This document shows positions 55,448 through 62,783 of a stretch of DNA of 64,000 nucleotides, piece after piece. Origin of the DNA: Oceanitalea stevensii (GTDB lineage Bacteria > Actinomycetota > Actinomycetes > Actinomycetales > Actinomycetaceae); the NCBI RefSeq assembly GCF_014837105.1, contig NZ_JACSPO010000001.1:1059662-1123661 (forward strand). Reading direction: 5' to 3'. The notes beneath the pieces are model-generated. The model did not search any database, was not told the origin of the DNA, and saw only the letters and a list, made by a program, of their open reading frames with translations. A program made the translations under genes and the position numbers. Numbering within the stretch: the stretch's first letter is position 1; every line of letters begins with the position of its first letter.

Positions 55448-56005
55448 TCAGAGGACGAGGCTCAGCAGGCGGTGGGCCTCCGCGCGCGGGTCGCGGCCCT
55501 CGCTGAGGGCGGCGAGGACGGCGCCGTCGACGACGGCGAGCGCCACCTCCGCCCGGCAGCTGCTCCCCGTCGCGGCGAGGACGCGGCCGACGGCGCCACC
55601 GATGGTCTCCCGGCCCGCCCGGTAGGCCTCCGCGACGTCCTGGCTGCGGCCGGCGCGGGTGAGCTGCTCGTAGTGCCCGCGCACGCCCGCCGGGGGCGGG
55701 AGCAGCGCGTCGCAGAGCAGCTCGAGCGCCTCCTCCCGGCCGAGCGGCCCCTCCTCGGCGCGCTCGGCGGCCCACTCCGCCTGCTCGGCCCACAGCTCGG
55801 CGATGAGGCGGGCGCCCGCGCCCCGGAGCTCCTCGAGATCGCGGAAGTAGTACGTCGTCGCGGACAGCGACGCGCCCGCCCGTTCGGCCACCCGCCGGTG
55901 GGTCACCTCGGCCGGACCCCGCTCGAGGACGAGCGAGGCGGCGGCCTCCACGAGGGCCGCCCGGCGGCGCTGGCCCCGGCCCTGCTCGGCCGACGGCTCA
56001 CTCAC
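55448..56005 (-). CDS. TetR-family transcriptional regulator
   Basis: A 185-residue repressor with an N-terminal helix-turn-helix (about residues 29-60: PAEVTHRRVAERAGASLSAT and TYYFRDLEEL) and an unassigned C-terminal ligand domain. The GTG at 56003-56005 is the likely start. It diverges from menB; the shared region contains a dyad (56064-56082) that is a good operator candidate, so it may control itself and perhaps menB. The ligand is unknown. Confidence 0.88.
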   Translation of the reverse strand: MSEPSAEQGRGQRRRAALVEAAASLVLERGPAEVTHRRVAERAGASLSATTYYFRDLEELRGAGARLIAELWAEQAEWAAERAEEGPLGREEALELLCDALLPPPAGVRGHYEQLTRAGRSQDVAEAYRAGRETIGGAVGRVLAATGSSCRAEVALAVVDGAVLAALSEGRDPRAEAHRLLSLVL

Positions 56006-56063
56006 CGCTCGTCAGCCCCGACACCACGAGCACGACCCACGCCACGGCTCCTCCAGTACGTCC

Positions 56064-56082
56064 GTACCACCTCAGGTGGGAC
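56064..56082. promoter_or_regulatory. Candidate TetR operator
   Basis: A 19-bp near-perfect palindrome, GTACCACCT-C-AGGTGGGAC, with one mismatched pair. It lies 58 bp before the tetR start and 67 bp before menB. A second short dyad GTACG-TC-CGTAC (56056-56067) overlaps its edge. Confidence 0.5.
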
Positions 56083-56136
56083 GAGCGTACAGCGGCCGGC
56101 CGGTTTCCCGGCCCGCGACGGGCGGACGACGCCGCC

Positions 56137-56149
56137 TAGGCTGGTGCGC
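56137..56149 (+). promoter_or_regulatory. -10 element of menB (leaderless)
   Basis: TAGGCT at 56137-56142 is seven bases before the ATG at 56150. No ribosome binding site is present. Confidence 0.6.
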
Positions 56150-57097
56150 ATGAGCGAGCCCGTGCCCCAGCCCTTCGACCCGAGCGCCTGGCGCCCGGTC
56201 GAGGGCTTCGACCTCACCGACATCACCTACCACCGTGCCGTCCGCGACGGCCGGGACCTGCCCGCCGTCCGGATCGCCTTCGACCGGCCGGAGGTCCGCA
56301 ACGCCTTCCGCCCGCAGACCGTCGACGAGCTCTACCGCGCGCTCGACCACGCGCGGATGACCTCCGACGTCGCCGCCGTCATCCTCACCGGCAACGGCCC
56401 CAGCCCCAAGGACGGCGGCTGGGCCTTCTGCTCGGGTGGGGACCAGCGCATCCGCGGCCGTGACGGCTACCGCTACGAGACCGAGGACGCCGACCCGCTG
56501 GCGGAGACCGCGCAGCGCCGGGAGCAGATCGACCCGGCCCGCGCCGGCCGGCTCCACATCCTCGAGGTCCAGCGCCTCATCCGGACCATGCCGAAGGTCG
56601 TCATCGCCGCGGTGAGCGGCTGGGCCGCCGGCGGCGGGCACTCCCTCAACGTCGTGTGCGACCTGTCGGTCGCCTCCCGCCAGCACGCCCGCTTCAAGCA
56701 GACCGACGCCAACGTCGGCTCCTTCGACGCCGGCTACGGCTCGGGCCTCCTGGCCCGGCAGGCCGGGGACAAGCGTGCCCGCGAGATCTTCTTCCTCGCC
56801 CGCGAGTACTCCGCCGAGGACGCCGAGCGCTGGGGCGTGGTCAACGAGGTCGTCGACCACGCCGAGCTCGAGTCCACGGCCCTGGAGTGGGCCCTCACGG
56901 TCGCGGGCAAGTCGCCGCAGGCGATCCGGATGCTCAAGCTCGCCTTCAACATGGTCGACGACGGCCTGGCGGGCCAGCAGGTCTTCGCCGGCGAGGCGAC
57001 CCGCCTGGCGTACATGACCGACGAGGCGGCCGAGGGGCGCGACGCCTTCCTCGAGCGCCGTGACCCCGACTGGTCACGCTTCCCGTACTACTACTGA
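56150..57097 (+). CDS. menB: 1,4-Dihydroxy-2-naphthoyl-CoA synthase
   Basis: Crotonase-fold ring-closing enzyme of menaquinone synthesis. The 315-residue product has AFDRPEVRNAFRPQTVDEL, the oxyanion segment GWAFCSGGDQRIRG, SGWAAGGGHSLNVVCDLSVA, TDANVGSFDAGYGS, and the family C-terminus FPYYY. The first ATG of the conserved part is used; the frame is open far upstream but that part overlaps the tetR gene. Confidence 0.96.
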   Translation: MSEPVPQPFDPSAWRPVEGFDLTDITYHRAVRDGRDLPAVRIAFDRPEVRNAFRPQTVDELYRALDHARMTSDVAAVILTGNGPSPKDGGWAFCSGGDQRIRGRDGYRYETEDADPLAETAQRREQIDPARAGRLHILEVQRLIRTMPKVVIAAVSGWAAGGGHSLNVVCDLSVASRQHARFKQTDANVGSFDAGYGSGLLARQAGDKRAREIFFLAREYSAEDAERWGVVNEVVDHAELESTALEWALTVAGKSPQAIRMLKLAFNMVDDGLAGQQVFAGEATRLAYMTDEAAEGRDAFLERRDPDWSRFPYYY

Positions 57098-57119
57098 CCG
57101 CGTCTACTACCCACCGCAC

Positions 57120-57183
57120 AAAAAAGCGGCTGTACCCGCAGCGCCCGGGCCCTCCATCCCTGTCAGCCGCTGCGGGTACAGCC
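57120..57183 (-). terminator. Strong hairpin with T-run on the minus strand
   Basis: Perfect 16-bp stem (GGCTGTACCCGCAGCG at 57128-57143, complement at 57168-57183) followed on the minus strand by GC and six T (57125-57120). On the plus strand it lies 30 bp after menB and could end that transcript as well, though no T-run follows there. The polarity points to a minus-strand transcript. Confidence 0.8.
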
Positions 57184-57412
57184 TTGTACGTGCCGCGTCG
57201 CGCAGGCCTCCACTCCTGCGTGAAGCGGGCACGCCCCCCGTTACCGTGCCTGCCACACCCCCTACGACATCGGAAGAAGCTCGTGGAGCGCGGTCACGGG
57301 TACCAGCATGCCGTTCCTCACACGGCCGGGACATCGGCCACCAGCACCTATTCCTCGCGGTTCCGGTCCTGCCCGGGCATGACGCCGATCTCCCCCTTTC
57401 GGACGACCGTGC
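57184..57412. other. Gap between the hairpin and the DUF3048 gene
   Basis: 229 bp without a convincing gene. The minus-strand terminator sits at its far end, 230 bp beyond the DUF3048 stop, so this is either an unusually long 3' untranslated region or a separate small RNA. A 75-codon minus-strand frame here has no ribosome binding site and runs through the hairpin. Confidence 0.4.
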
Positions 57413-58447
57413 TCAGCGCTCGACGTCGACGCCGCCCCGGTCGACCGGCACGAGCTCGACCCACGTCGTCCCGGGGCTGAGCGCGACGTCGTCGCCCGCG
57501 GCCGTCGTCAGGGTGACCGGCTCCTCGAGGGTGGCCTTGGACCAGGTGGCCGGCAGGACGCGTCCGCCCGAGGCGACGAGCGCCTCGCCGGTCCCCGTCA
57601 TCACCGTCTCCGGGACGGCGTCGCCGGACTGGTCACGGCCCTCGGAGGCGACGACCTCCACCCGCATGACGACGACGTTCTCCGCGCCGAGCACGTCCCC
57701 GGCGGCGGACGTCGCCGGCTCGCCGGCCTCGTCACGCAGCCAGCGGCCCGCGTCTGCGTCCCAGGTCCACCCGGGGGAGGTCTGCGGGAAGCTGAGCCGC
57801 AGCGCGGACGCCGGCTCGCCGTCGAGGACCGCGCTGGCCTCCTCGCTCCCGACCGCGAAGGTGAACTGCGCGCGCGGCGGCTCGGTCACCTCCGCCTGGG
57901 ACAGCAGCTCGGCGAGGCGGCCGTAGAGGTTGTGCGGCGCGCGACGGTCGGGGCTGCGGAAGAAGCCGGCGTGCCCGGCGTCGTGGGAGATGAGCTGGAC
58001 GCCGGCGTCCTGCACCGAGCCGAGGAAGAGCGGCTGCCCGCCGGAGATGACCTGCGGCCCCCCGAGCGGGGCGGCGATGCCCGCGTCCATCGGCCGCACC
58101 GAGCGGATCGGCCCGACCACCTCGGGGAGGCGGGAGTGGAAGACGGCGTTGAAGCGGGTGATGCCGCCCTCGACCATCTCCTCCCACACGACGTCGGCCT
58201 CCTCCAGCCCCGTCTGCGGACGCGCCATGGCGGTGTTCTCCACCTTGACGGCCACGGCCGGCCGCTCCTCGGCGTCGTCCACGGGCACGCCGGTGAGCGG
58301 CCACGTGGGGACGGCCGCGGGCGTCGGGGCGACCGTCGTGGGGGCGGTGCTCGGGGTCCCGGCCTCGCGCGGCGCCGAGGACGCGCACCCCGTGAGCGCG
58401 AGCGCCGCGATCGTCAGCACCGCGAGCCGCCGGCGTCGTCCTGCCAT
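57413..58447 (-). CDS. DUF3048 domain lipoprotein
   Basis: A 344-residue secreted lipoprotein: basic N-terminus MAGRRRRLAVLT, hydrophobic core, and lipobox LTGC (Cys at about 20). A Thr/Pro/Ala linker follows, then the DUF3048 region (about 50-190: RPAVAVKVENTAMARPQTGL, VGPIRSVRPMDAGIAAPLGG) and the C-terminal companion domain with LSPGTTWVELVP. The function of DUF3048 proteins is not established. ATG at 58445-58447 with GGGAGGA site. Divergent from menE. Confidence 0.9.
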   Translation of the reverse strand: MAGRRRRLAVLTIAALALTGCASSAPREAGTPSTAPTTVAPTPAAVPTWPLTGVPVDDAEERPAVAVKVENTAMARPQTGLEEADVVWEEMVEGGITRFNAVFHSRLPEVVGPIRSVRPMDAGIAAPLGGPQVISGGQPLFLGSVQDAGVQLISHDAGHAGFFRSPDRRAPHNLYGRLAELLSQAEVTEPPRAQFTFAVGSEEASAVLDGEPASALRLSFPQTSPGWTWDADAGRWLRDEAGEPATSAAGDVLGAENVVVMRVEVVASEGRDQSGDAVPETVMTGTGEALVASGGRVLPATWSKATLEEPVTLTTAAGDDVALSPGTTWVELVPVDRGGVDVER

Positions 58448-58511
58448 GTGGTCCTCCCTGTCCGGGTGCGGGCACGACCACGGTACTCGCGCCGGGTCAT
58501 AGCCTGGCGGC

Positions 58512-59705
58512 ATGAGGTCCCAGGACGGCCGCCCGGCCACCGTGCTCCCCGGCGGCACCGGCGTGCCCGCCGTCACCGCCGTGCTCGCGGCCCTGCCGCA
58601 GGCGCTGGAGGGCACCGGGCCCGCGCTGCGGGTCACCGACCCGGAGGCACCCCCGGCCCCCGCGTCCACCGCGCCGGCCGGCGTCGCGGCGCTCGTCGCG
58701 ACCTCCGGCTCGACCTCGGGCACCGGCCACCTCGTCGCGCTCGACGGCGCCGGGCTCGTCGCCTCGGCCCGCGCCACCTCCGCGCGGCTCGCCGGCCCGG
58801 GCCAGTGGGTGGCCTGCCTGCCGGTCCACCACGTCGCGGGCCTCCAGGTGCTCGTGCGCTCCGTCGTGGCGGGCACCGAGCCGGTGGTTCTCGACACCTC
58901 CGCGGGCTTCCGCGCGGGTGACCTCGCGGCCGCGGTGCGGCGCCTGCGCCCGGACGTGCCCGGGTACCTCTCTCTCGTCCCCACCCAGCTGGCCCGCGTC
59001 ATGGCCGACGAGGACGCCGTCGCCGCCCTCCGCGGTCTCGCCGCCGTGCTCGTCGGCGGCGCCCGTACCGCCGGCGCGCTCCTCACGGCCGCCCGGGACG
59101 CCGGCGTGCCCGTCGTCACGACCTACGGGATGACGGAGACCGGCGGGGGCTGCGTCTACGACGGCGTCCCGCTCGACGGCGTCGACGTCGAGGTCGACGC
59201 CGAGGGCCGGATCTGGCTCGCCGGCCCCGTCCTCGCCCGCGGCTACCTCGACGACCCCGTCGCCGACAGCGACACCTTCCGCGAGCGCGACGGCCGCCGC
59301 TGGCTGCGGACCAACGACCGCGGCGCTCTCACCGGCGCCACCCTCACCGTCCTCGGCCGCCTCGACGACGTCCTCGTCACCGGCGGCCTCAACGTGTCCG
59401 CCGCCGCCGTGGAGCAGGCGCTCGGGGAGCTGCCCGGCGCCGGGGAGGGCGTCGTCGTCGGCGTCCCCGACGAGCACTGGGGTGCCCTGGTCACCGCGGT
59501 CGTGGCGGGTGACGACGTGCCCGCCCTGGCGCAGGTGCGCGAGCACGTCGCCGCCCGGCTGGGGCGCCACCACGCGCCCCGGGCCCTCGTCCGGCTGCCG
59601 GAGCTGCCGCTGCGCGGGCCGGGCAAGGTCGACCGGCTGGCCGCCGCCCGGCTGGCCACCGAGCTCCTCGCCGCCGCCGACCCCCGCGCCGAGCGCATGC
59701 CCTGA
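58512..59705 (+). CDS. menE: o-Succinylbenzoate-CoA ligase
   Basis: Adenylate-forming enzyme activating o-succinylbenzoate with CoA. At 397 residues it is the short actinobacterial form. Motifs: ATSGSTSGTGHLVALDG (P-loop-like), TTYGMTETGGGCVYDGVPL, WLRTNDRGALTG, GRLDDVLVTGGLNVSAAAVE, and catalytic lysine in LRGPGKVDRLA. ATG at 58512 is six bases after -10 TAGCCT (58500-58505), so the mRNA is probably leaderless. Confidence 0.93.
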   Translation: MRSQDGRPATVLPGGTGVPAVTAVLAALPQALEGTGPALRVTDPEAPPAPASTAPAGVAALVATSGSTSGTGHLVALDGAGLVASARATSARLAGPGQWVACLPVHHVAGLQVLVRSVVAGTEPVVLDTSAGFRAGDLAAAVRRLRPDVPGYLSLVPTQLARVMADEDAVAALRGLAAVLVGGARTAGALLTAARDAGVPVVTTYGMTETGGGCVYDGVPLDGVDVEVDAEGRIWLAGPVLARGYLDDPVADSDTFRERDGRRWLRTNDRGALTGATLTVLGRLDDVLVTGGLNVSAAAVEQALGELPGAGEGVVVGVPDEHWGALVTAVVAGDDVPALAQVREHVAARLGRHHAPRALVRLPELPLRGPGKVDRLAAARLATELLAAADPRAERMP

Positions 59706-59745
59706 CGGCCGATACCCTGGACGCCGTCCCCCAGCAAGGAGCTCC

Positions 59746-60615
59746 ATGGCCACGTTCGCCGACTGGGTGGAGGGTGCGCGGGTCCGCACGCTCCCCGCAG
59801 CCGCCGCCCCCGTCCTCGTCGGCACCGGCGCCGCCTACGACCTCGGCTCCGGCTCCGTCCCCCGTGCCCTGCTCGCCGGCGGGGTCGCCCTCGCGCTCCA
59901 GGTGGGCGTGAACTTCGCCAACGACTACTCCGACGGCGTGCGCGGCACCGACGACGTCCGCACCGGGCCCCCGCGCCTCACCGGCTCGGGCGCGGCACGG
60001 CCGGGGACGGTCAAGGCGGCCGCCTTCGCCTCCTTCGGGCTCGCCGCCGTGCTGGGCCTCGTGCTGTGCGCGCTGGCGGGCACCTGGTGGCTCGTCGCCG
60101 TCGGCGCGCTGTGCGTCGTCGCGGCCTGGTACTACACCGGCGGCCGCAACCCCTACGGGTACCGCGGGCTCGGCGAGGTGGGCGTCTTCCTCTTCTTCGG
60201 GCTCGTCGCGACGCTCGGCACGACCTACACGCAGGCGCTCACCGTGTCGTGGGCGGCCGTGGCCGGCGCGGTCGGCATCGGTCTCATCGCCTGCGCGCTC
60301 CTCATGGTCAACAACGTCCGCGACATCCCCACCGACACCGTCGCGGGCAAGCGCACCCTCGCGGTGCGGCTCGGGGACCGGCGCGCGCGCCTCGGGTACG
60401 TCGCCATGGTCGCCGTGCCGCTCGTCCTGGGCGTCGCCCTCGCCCCGGCGCACCCGTGGGCGCTGCTCACGCTCCTGCTCGTGCCGGTCGTCGTGCGCCA
60501 GGCGCGGGTGGTGCTCGGTGGGGCGCAGGGCCGCCAGCTCATCGTCGTGCTGCGCGACACCGGGCTCCTCGAGCTCGGCTACGGCGTGCTGCTCGGCCTG
60601 GGCCTGCTGCTCTAG
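59746..60615 (+). CDS. menA: 1,4-Dihydroxy-2-naphthoate polyprenyltransferase
   Basis: Integral membrane UbiA-family prenyltransferase that joins the naphthoate ring to the polyprenyl tail. The 289-residue protein has about eight or nine helices. The two aspartate-rich motifs are NFANDYSDGVRGTDD and NNVRDIPTDTVAGKRT. The ATG at 59746 has an AAGGAG site; a -10-like TACCCT at 59713-59718 gives a short leader. It lies 40 bp after menE. Confidence 0.95.
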   Translation: MATFADWVEGARVRTLPAAAAPVLVGTGAAYDLGSGSVPRALLAGGVALALQVGVNFANDYSDGVRGTDDVRTGPPRLTGSGAARPGTVKAAAFASFGLAAVLGLVLCALAGTWWLVAVGALCVVAAWYYTGGRNPYGYRGLGEVGVFLFFGLVATLGTTYTQALTVSWAAVAGAVGIGLIACALLMVNNVRDIPTDTVAGKRTLAVRLGDRRARLGYVAMVAVPLVLGVALAPAHPWALLTLLLVPVVVRQARVVLGGAQGRQLIVVLRDTGLLELGYGVLLGLGLLL

Positions 60616-60672
60616 TCGGCGCGGCGTTCCTCGCCGCCTCGCCGCCTCCTCGGCCCCGCGGCTGAAACTGGC

Positions 60673-60732
60673 CCGCGCTGTCGATATGTCCGCAGCGCGG
60701 ACCCGCCTCAGCAGCGCGGATCCCTGGACATC
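60673..60732. terminator. Dyad between convergent genes
   Basis: CCGCGCTG (60673-60680) pairs with CAGCGCGG (60693-60700); an outer pair GATATGTCC/GGACATC (60683-60691 with 60726-60732) overlaps it, so alternative folds are possible. It lies between the menA and DUF4229 stops. No T-run. Confidence 0.45.
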
Positions 60733-60736
60733 ACAG

Positions 60737-61015
60737 CTAGTCGGTGCGGCGGTCCTCGCCGTCGATGATGGCGTCCTCCTCGGCAGCGTCCTGGGCGATG
60801 GCCTCGTCCAGGGAGTCCGCGGTGCGGCGGCGGCGCTCGGCGATGACGGCCGCGGCGGCGTCGGCCTGGCGCGGGATGAGGAGGTAGGACAGCAGCGCCC
60901 CGACGACGACGGCGACGACGGCGACGAGCCAGCCGCGCAGGCCGAGCAGCCACAGGAGCGCGAAGGCGCCGGCGACGAGCGCGAGGCGCAGGAGCGTGTA
61001 ACGCAGGATGGGCAC
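60737..61015 (-). CDS. DUF4229 small membrane protein
   Basis: A 92-residue protein with two hydrophobic helices (about 8-24 and 28-46) and a charged cytoplasmic tail (AERRRRTADSLDEAIAQD). It matches the actinobacterial DUF4229 family in length and layout; function unknown. The GTG at 61013-61015 follows -10 TAGGCT by six bases (leaderless). It commonly neighbours men genes, which fits here. Confidence 0.75.
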   Translation of the reverse strand: MPILRYTLLRLALVAGAFALLWLLGLRGWLVAVVAVVVGALLSYLLIPRQADAAAAVIAERRRRTADSLDEAIAQDAAEEDAIIDGEDRRTD

Positions 61016-61084
61016 CCCGCCAGCCTACGTCGCCGTCCCGGCCGTGCCCCCGACGCAGCCCTCTCGGCTTAGGCTGGAGGGAAC

Positions 61085-61480
61085 ATGAGATTCCTGCCGG
61101 TCATCCTCCTCGTCGCCCTCGTCGTCTACGCCCTCGTCGACTGCGTCCGCTCCGACGACGCCGACATGCCCGTGGGCCTGCCCAAGGCGGTGTGGGTCGT
61201 CCTCATCGTCGTCTTCCCGGGCGCCGGCGCCCTCGCCTGGCTCGTCGTGAGCCGGGTGAGCCGCCAGGCCGCCGGCCAGGTCCGGGGAGGCAGCGGCACC
61301 GTCGCCCACCCCTCGCGCCGGCCCGCGCCGCGCCCGCTCGCCCCCGACGACGACCCGGACTTCCTCGCGGGCCTCGGCCGCCAGCGGCCCGTCGAGCCGC
61401 CGGCGCCCGAGCCGGCCGCCGACGCGGACGCCGACGACGACGAGACCACCGAGGACGGCGAGCCCGGCACTCGTCGCTGA
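61085..61480 (+). CDS. PLD nuclease N-terminal (PLDc_N) domain membrane protein
   Basis: A 131-residue protein with two transmembrane helices (about 3-20 and 36-54) joined by VDCVRSDDADMPVGLPKAVW, the PLDc_N pattern, and a Pro/Asp-rich cytoplasmic tail. It is likely only a membrane module; no nuclease domain follows. ATG at 61085 with GGAGGG; -10 TAGGCT at 61070-61075 leaves almost no leader. Confidence 0.78.
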   Translation: MRFLPVILLVALVVYALVDCVRSDDADMPVGLPKAVWVVLIVVFPGAGALAWLVVSRVSRQAAGQVRGGSGTVAHPSRRPAPRPLAPDDDPDFLAGLGRQRPVEPPAPEPAADADADDDETTEDGEPGTRR

Positions 61481-61664
61481 CCGCCCGGCGCCACTCAGCG
61501 CACCTCGCCGCTCCCGGCCGGTCCATGCCGATGGCGTGCGTGCCGGCGGCCCGTGAGGTGCGGTGACCAGCCGTCGTCAGGACGCGGCTGCCGGTCACAG
61601 CTCCACCGTCGCCGAGACGTGGGCTGCCCGAGGGCCGTGGGCTACGGCGTCACGAGAGCTGTAG

Positions 61665-61813
61665 GTAGCAACTCAGCTGTCGGCGACGGGGGTCTCCCGG
61701 CGCGACGGGGTCTCCCGGCGCGCCGGGCTGCCGGAAGGACGTGGGCTGCCGGTAACAACTCAGCTGTCGGCGAGAAGGGGTTCCCCGCGCGGCGGGGGTT
61801 CCCGGCGCGGCGG
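61665..61813. repeat. Two ~62-bp direct repeats downstream of ccsB
   Basis: Copies at about 61665-61725 and 61752-61813 both begin GTA(G/A)CAACTCAGCTGTCGGC and each contains two GGG(T/TT)(C)TCCCGGCGCG-like blocks. They fill half of the 337-bp gap between the PLDc_N and ccsB stops. The other half (61481-61664) shows no gene; it has GTGGGCT repeats only. Confidence 0.6.
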
Positions 61814-61817
61814 AGCG

Positions 61818-62783
61818 TCAGAAGGCGTAGCCGTGGACCGTGTCGGCGAAGAGGTTGACGACGTAGTAGTTGACGAGCAGCAGCCCGAAGCCGGACAGGC
61901 CGAGGTAGGCGGCCTTGCGCCCGTCCCAGCCGCGCGTGGCGCGGGCGTGGAGGTAGGCGGCGTAGACGACCCACACGACGAAGGTGCCGACCTCCTTGGG
62001 GTCCCAGTTCCACGGCCGGCCCCACGCGTGCTCGGCCCAGATGGCGCCTGCGATGAGCGTGAAGGTCCACAGGAGGAAGCCGACGGCGTTGAGCCGGTAG
62101 GCGAGCCGCTCGAGCTCCGCGGCGCCGGGCAGCACGTCGGCCAGTCGGCCCCAGAAGCCGCGGTCGGCGGGCGTGTCGGCCGCGGCGGTGTCACCCGTCG
62201 CGGGGGCACCGGCCGGGGCGCCGGCCAGGGCGACGGCCGGCTCGCGGGTGGCCGCCACCCGGGTGGCCTCCCCGCGCGCCTTGACGAGCTGGACGACCGA
62301 GATCGCCGCGGCCACCGAGAAGACGCCGATCGCCGTCGTCGCGACGGACACGTGGATGACGAGCCAGTAGTGGTCCAGCGCCGGGCGCACGCCGTCGGCC
62401 TCGATGTAGAGGACGGAGACGGCCAGGCCGAGCGCGAGGAGCACCGGGGTGATGACGAGGGCGCCGAGGTAGCGCAGGTCGCGCCAGCGCTGGACGAGGA
62501 GGAAGGTCGTCACCGCGACGAAGGTGAAGACGATCGAGAACTCGTACATGTTCGCCCACGGCACGCGGCCGGCGGCGATCCCGCGGGTGACGACGCCGAT
62601 CGCGTGCAGGGCCAGGCCCGCCCACGTCGTCGTCATGGCGACGCGCACCGCCCGGCGCGGCCGGTCGGCCGGGCCGCCGTCTCGCAGCGCGGACAGGTCG
62701 ATGCCGAAGGCGACCATCGCGATGCCGTAGGCGGCCATCGCGCCGTAGATCGCGAGCAGGCTCAGCTGGCCGAGGTCGTTCAC
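61818..62783 (-). CDS. ccsB: Cytochrome c biogenesis protein CcsB/CcsA (heme handling)
   Basis: System II cytochrome c maturation subunit that presents heme for attachment. The 321-residue membrane protein has about eight helices. The tryptophan-rich heme-handling motif WGRPWNWDPKEVGTFVVW is near the C-terminus, with conserved histidines in LALHAIGVV, LVIHVSVAT and AAYLHARATRG. An Ala/Pro linker (about 180-205) is unusual. The GTG at 62781-62783 overlaps the resB stop, with an AGGAGGA site. Confidence 0.93.
   Translation of the reverse strand: MNDLGQLSLLAIYGAMAAYGIAMVAFGIDLSALRDGGPADRPRRAVRVAMTTTWAGLALHAIGVVTRGIAAGRVPWANMYEFSIVFTFVAVTTFLLVQRWRDLRYLGALVITPVLLALGLAVSVLYIEADGVRPALDHYWLVIHVSVATTAIGVFSVAAAISVVQLVKARGEATRVAATREPAVALAGAPAGAPATGDTAAADTPADRGFWGRLADVLPGAAELERLAYRLNAVGFLLWTFTLIAGAIWAEHAWGRPWNWDPKEVGTFVVWVVYAAYLHARATRGWDGRKAAYLGLSGFGLLLVNYYVVNLFADTVHGYAF

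Noticed and set aside
57107..57334. 75-codon minus-strand gene
   Set aside because: It runs through the terminator hairpin, lacks a ribosome binding site and a leaderless promoter, and resembles nothing known.
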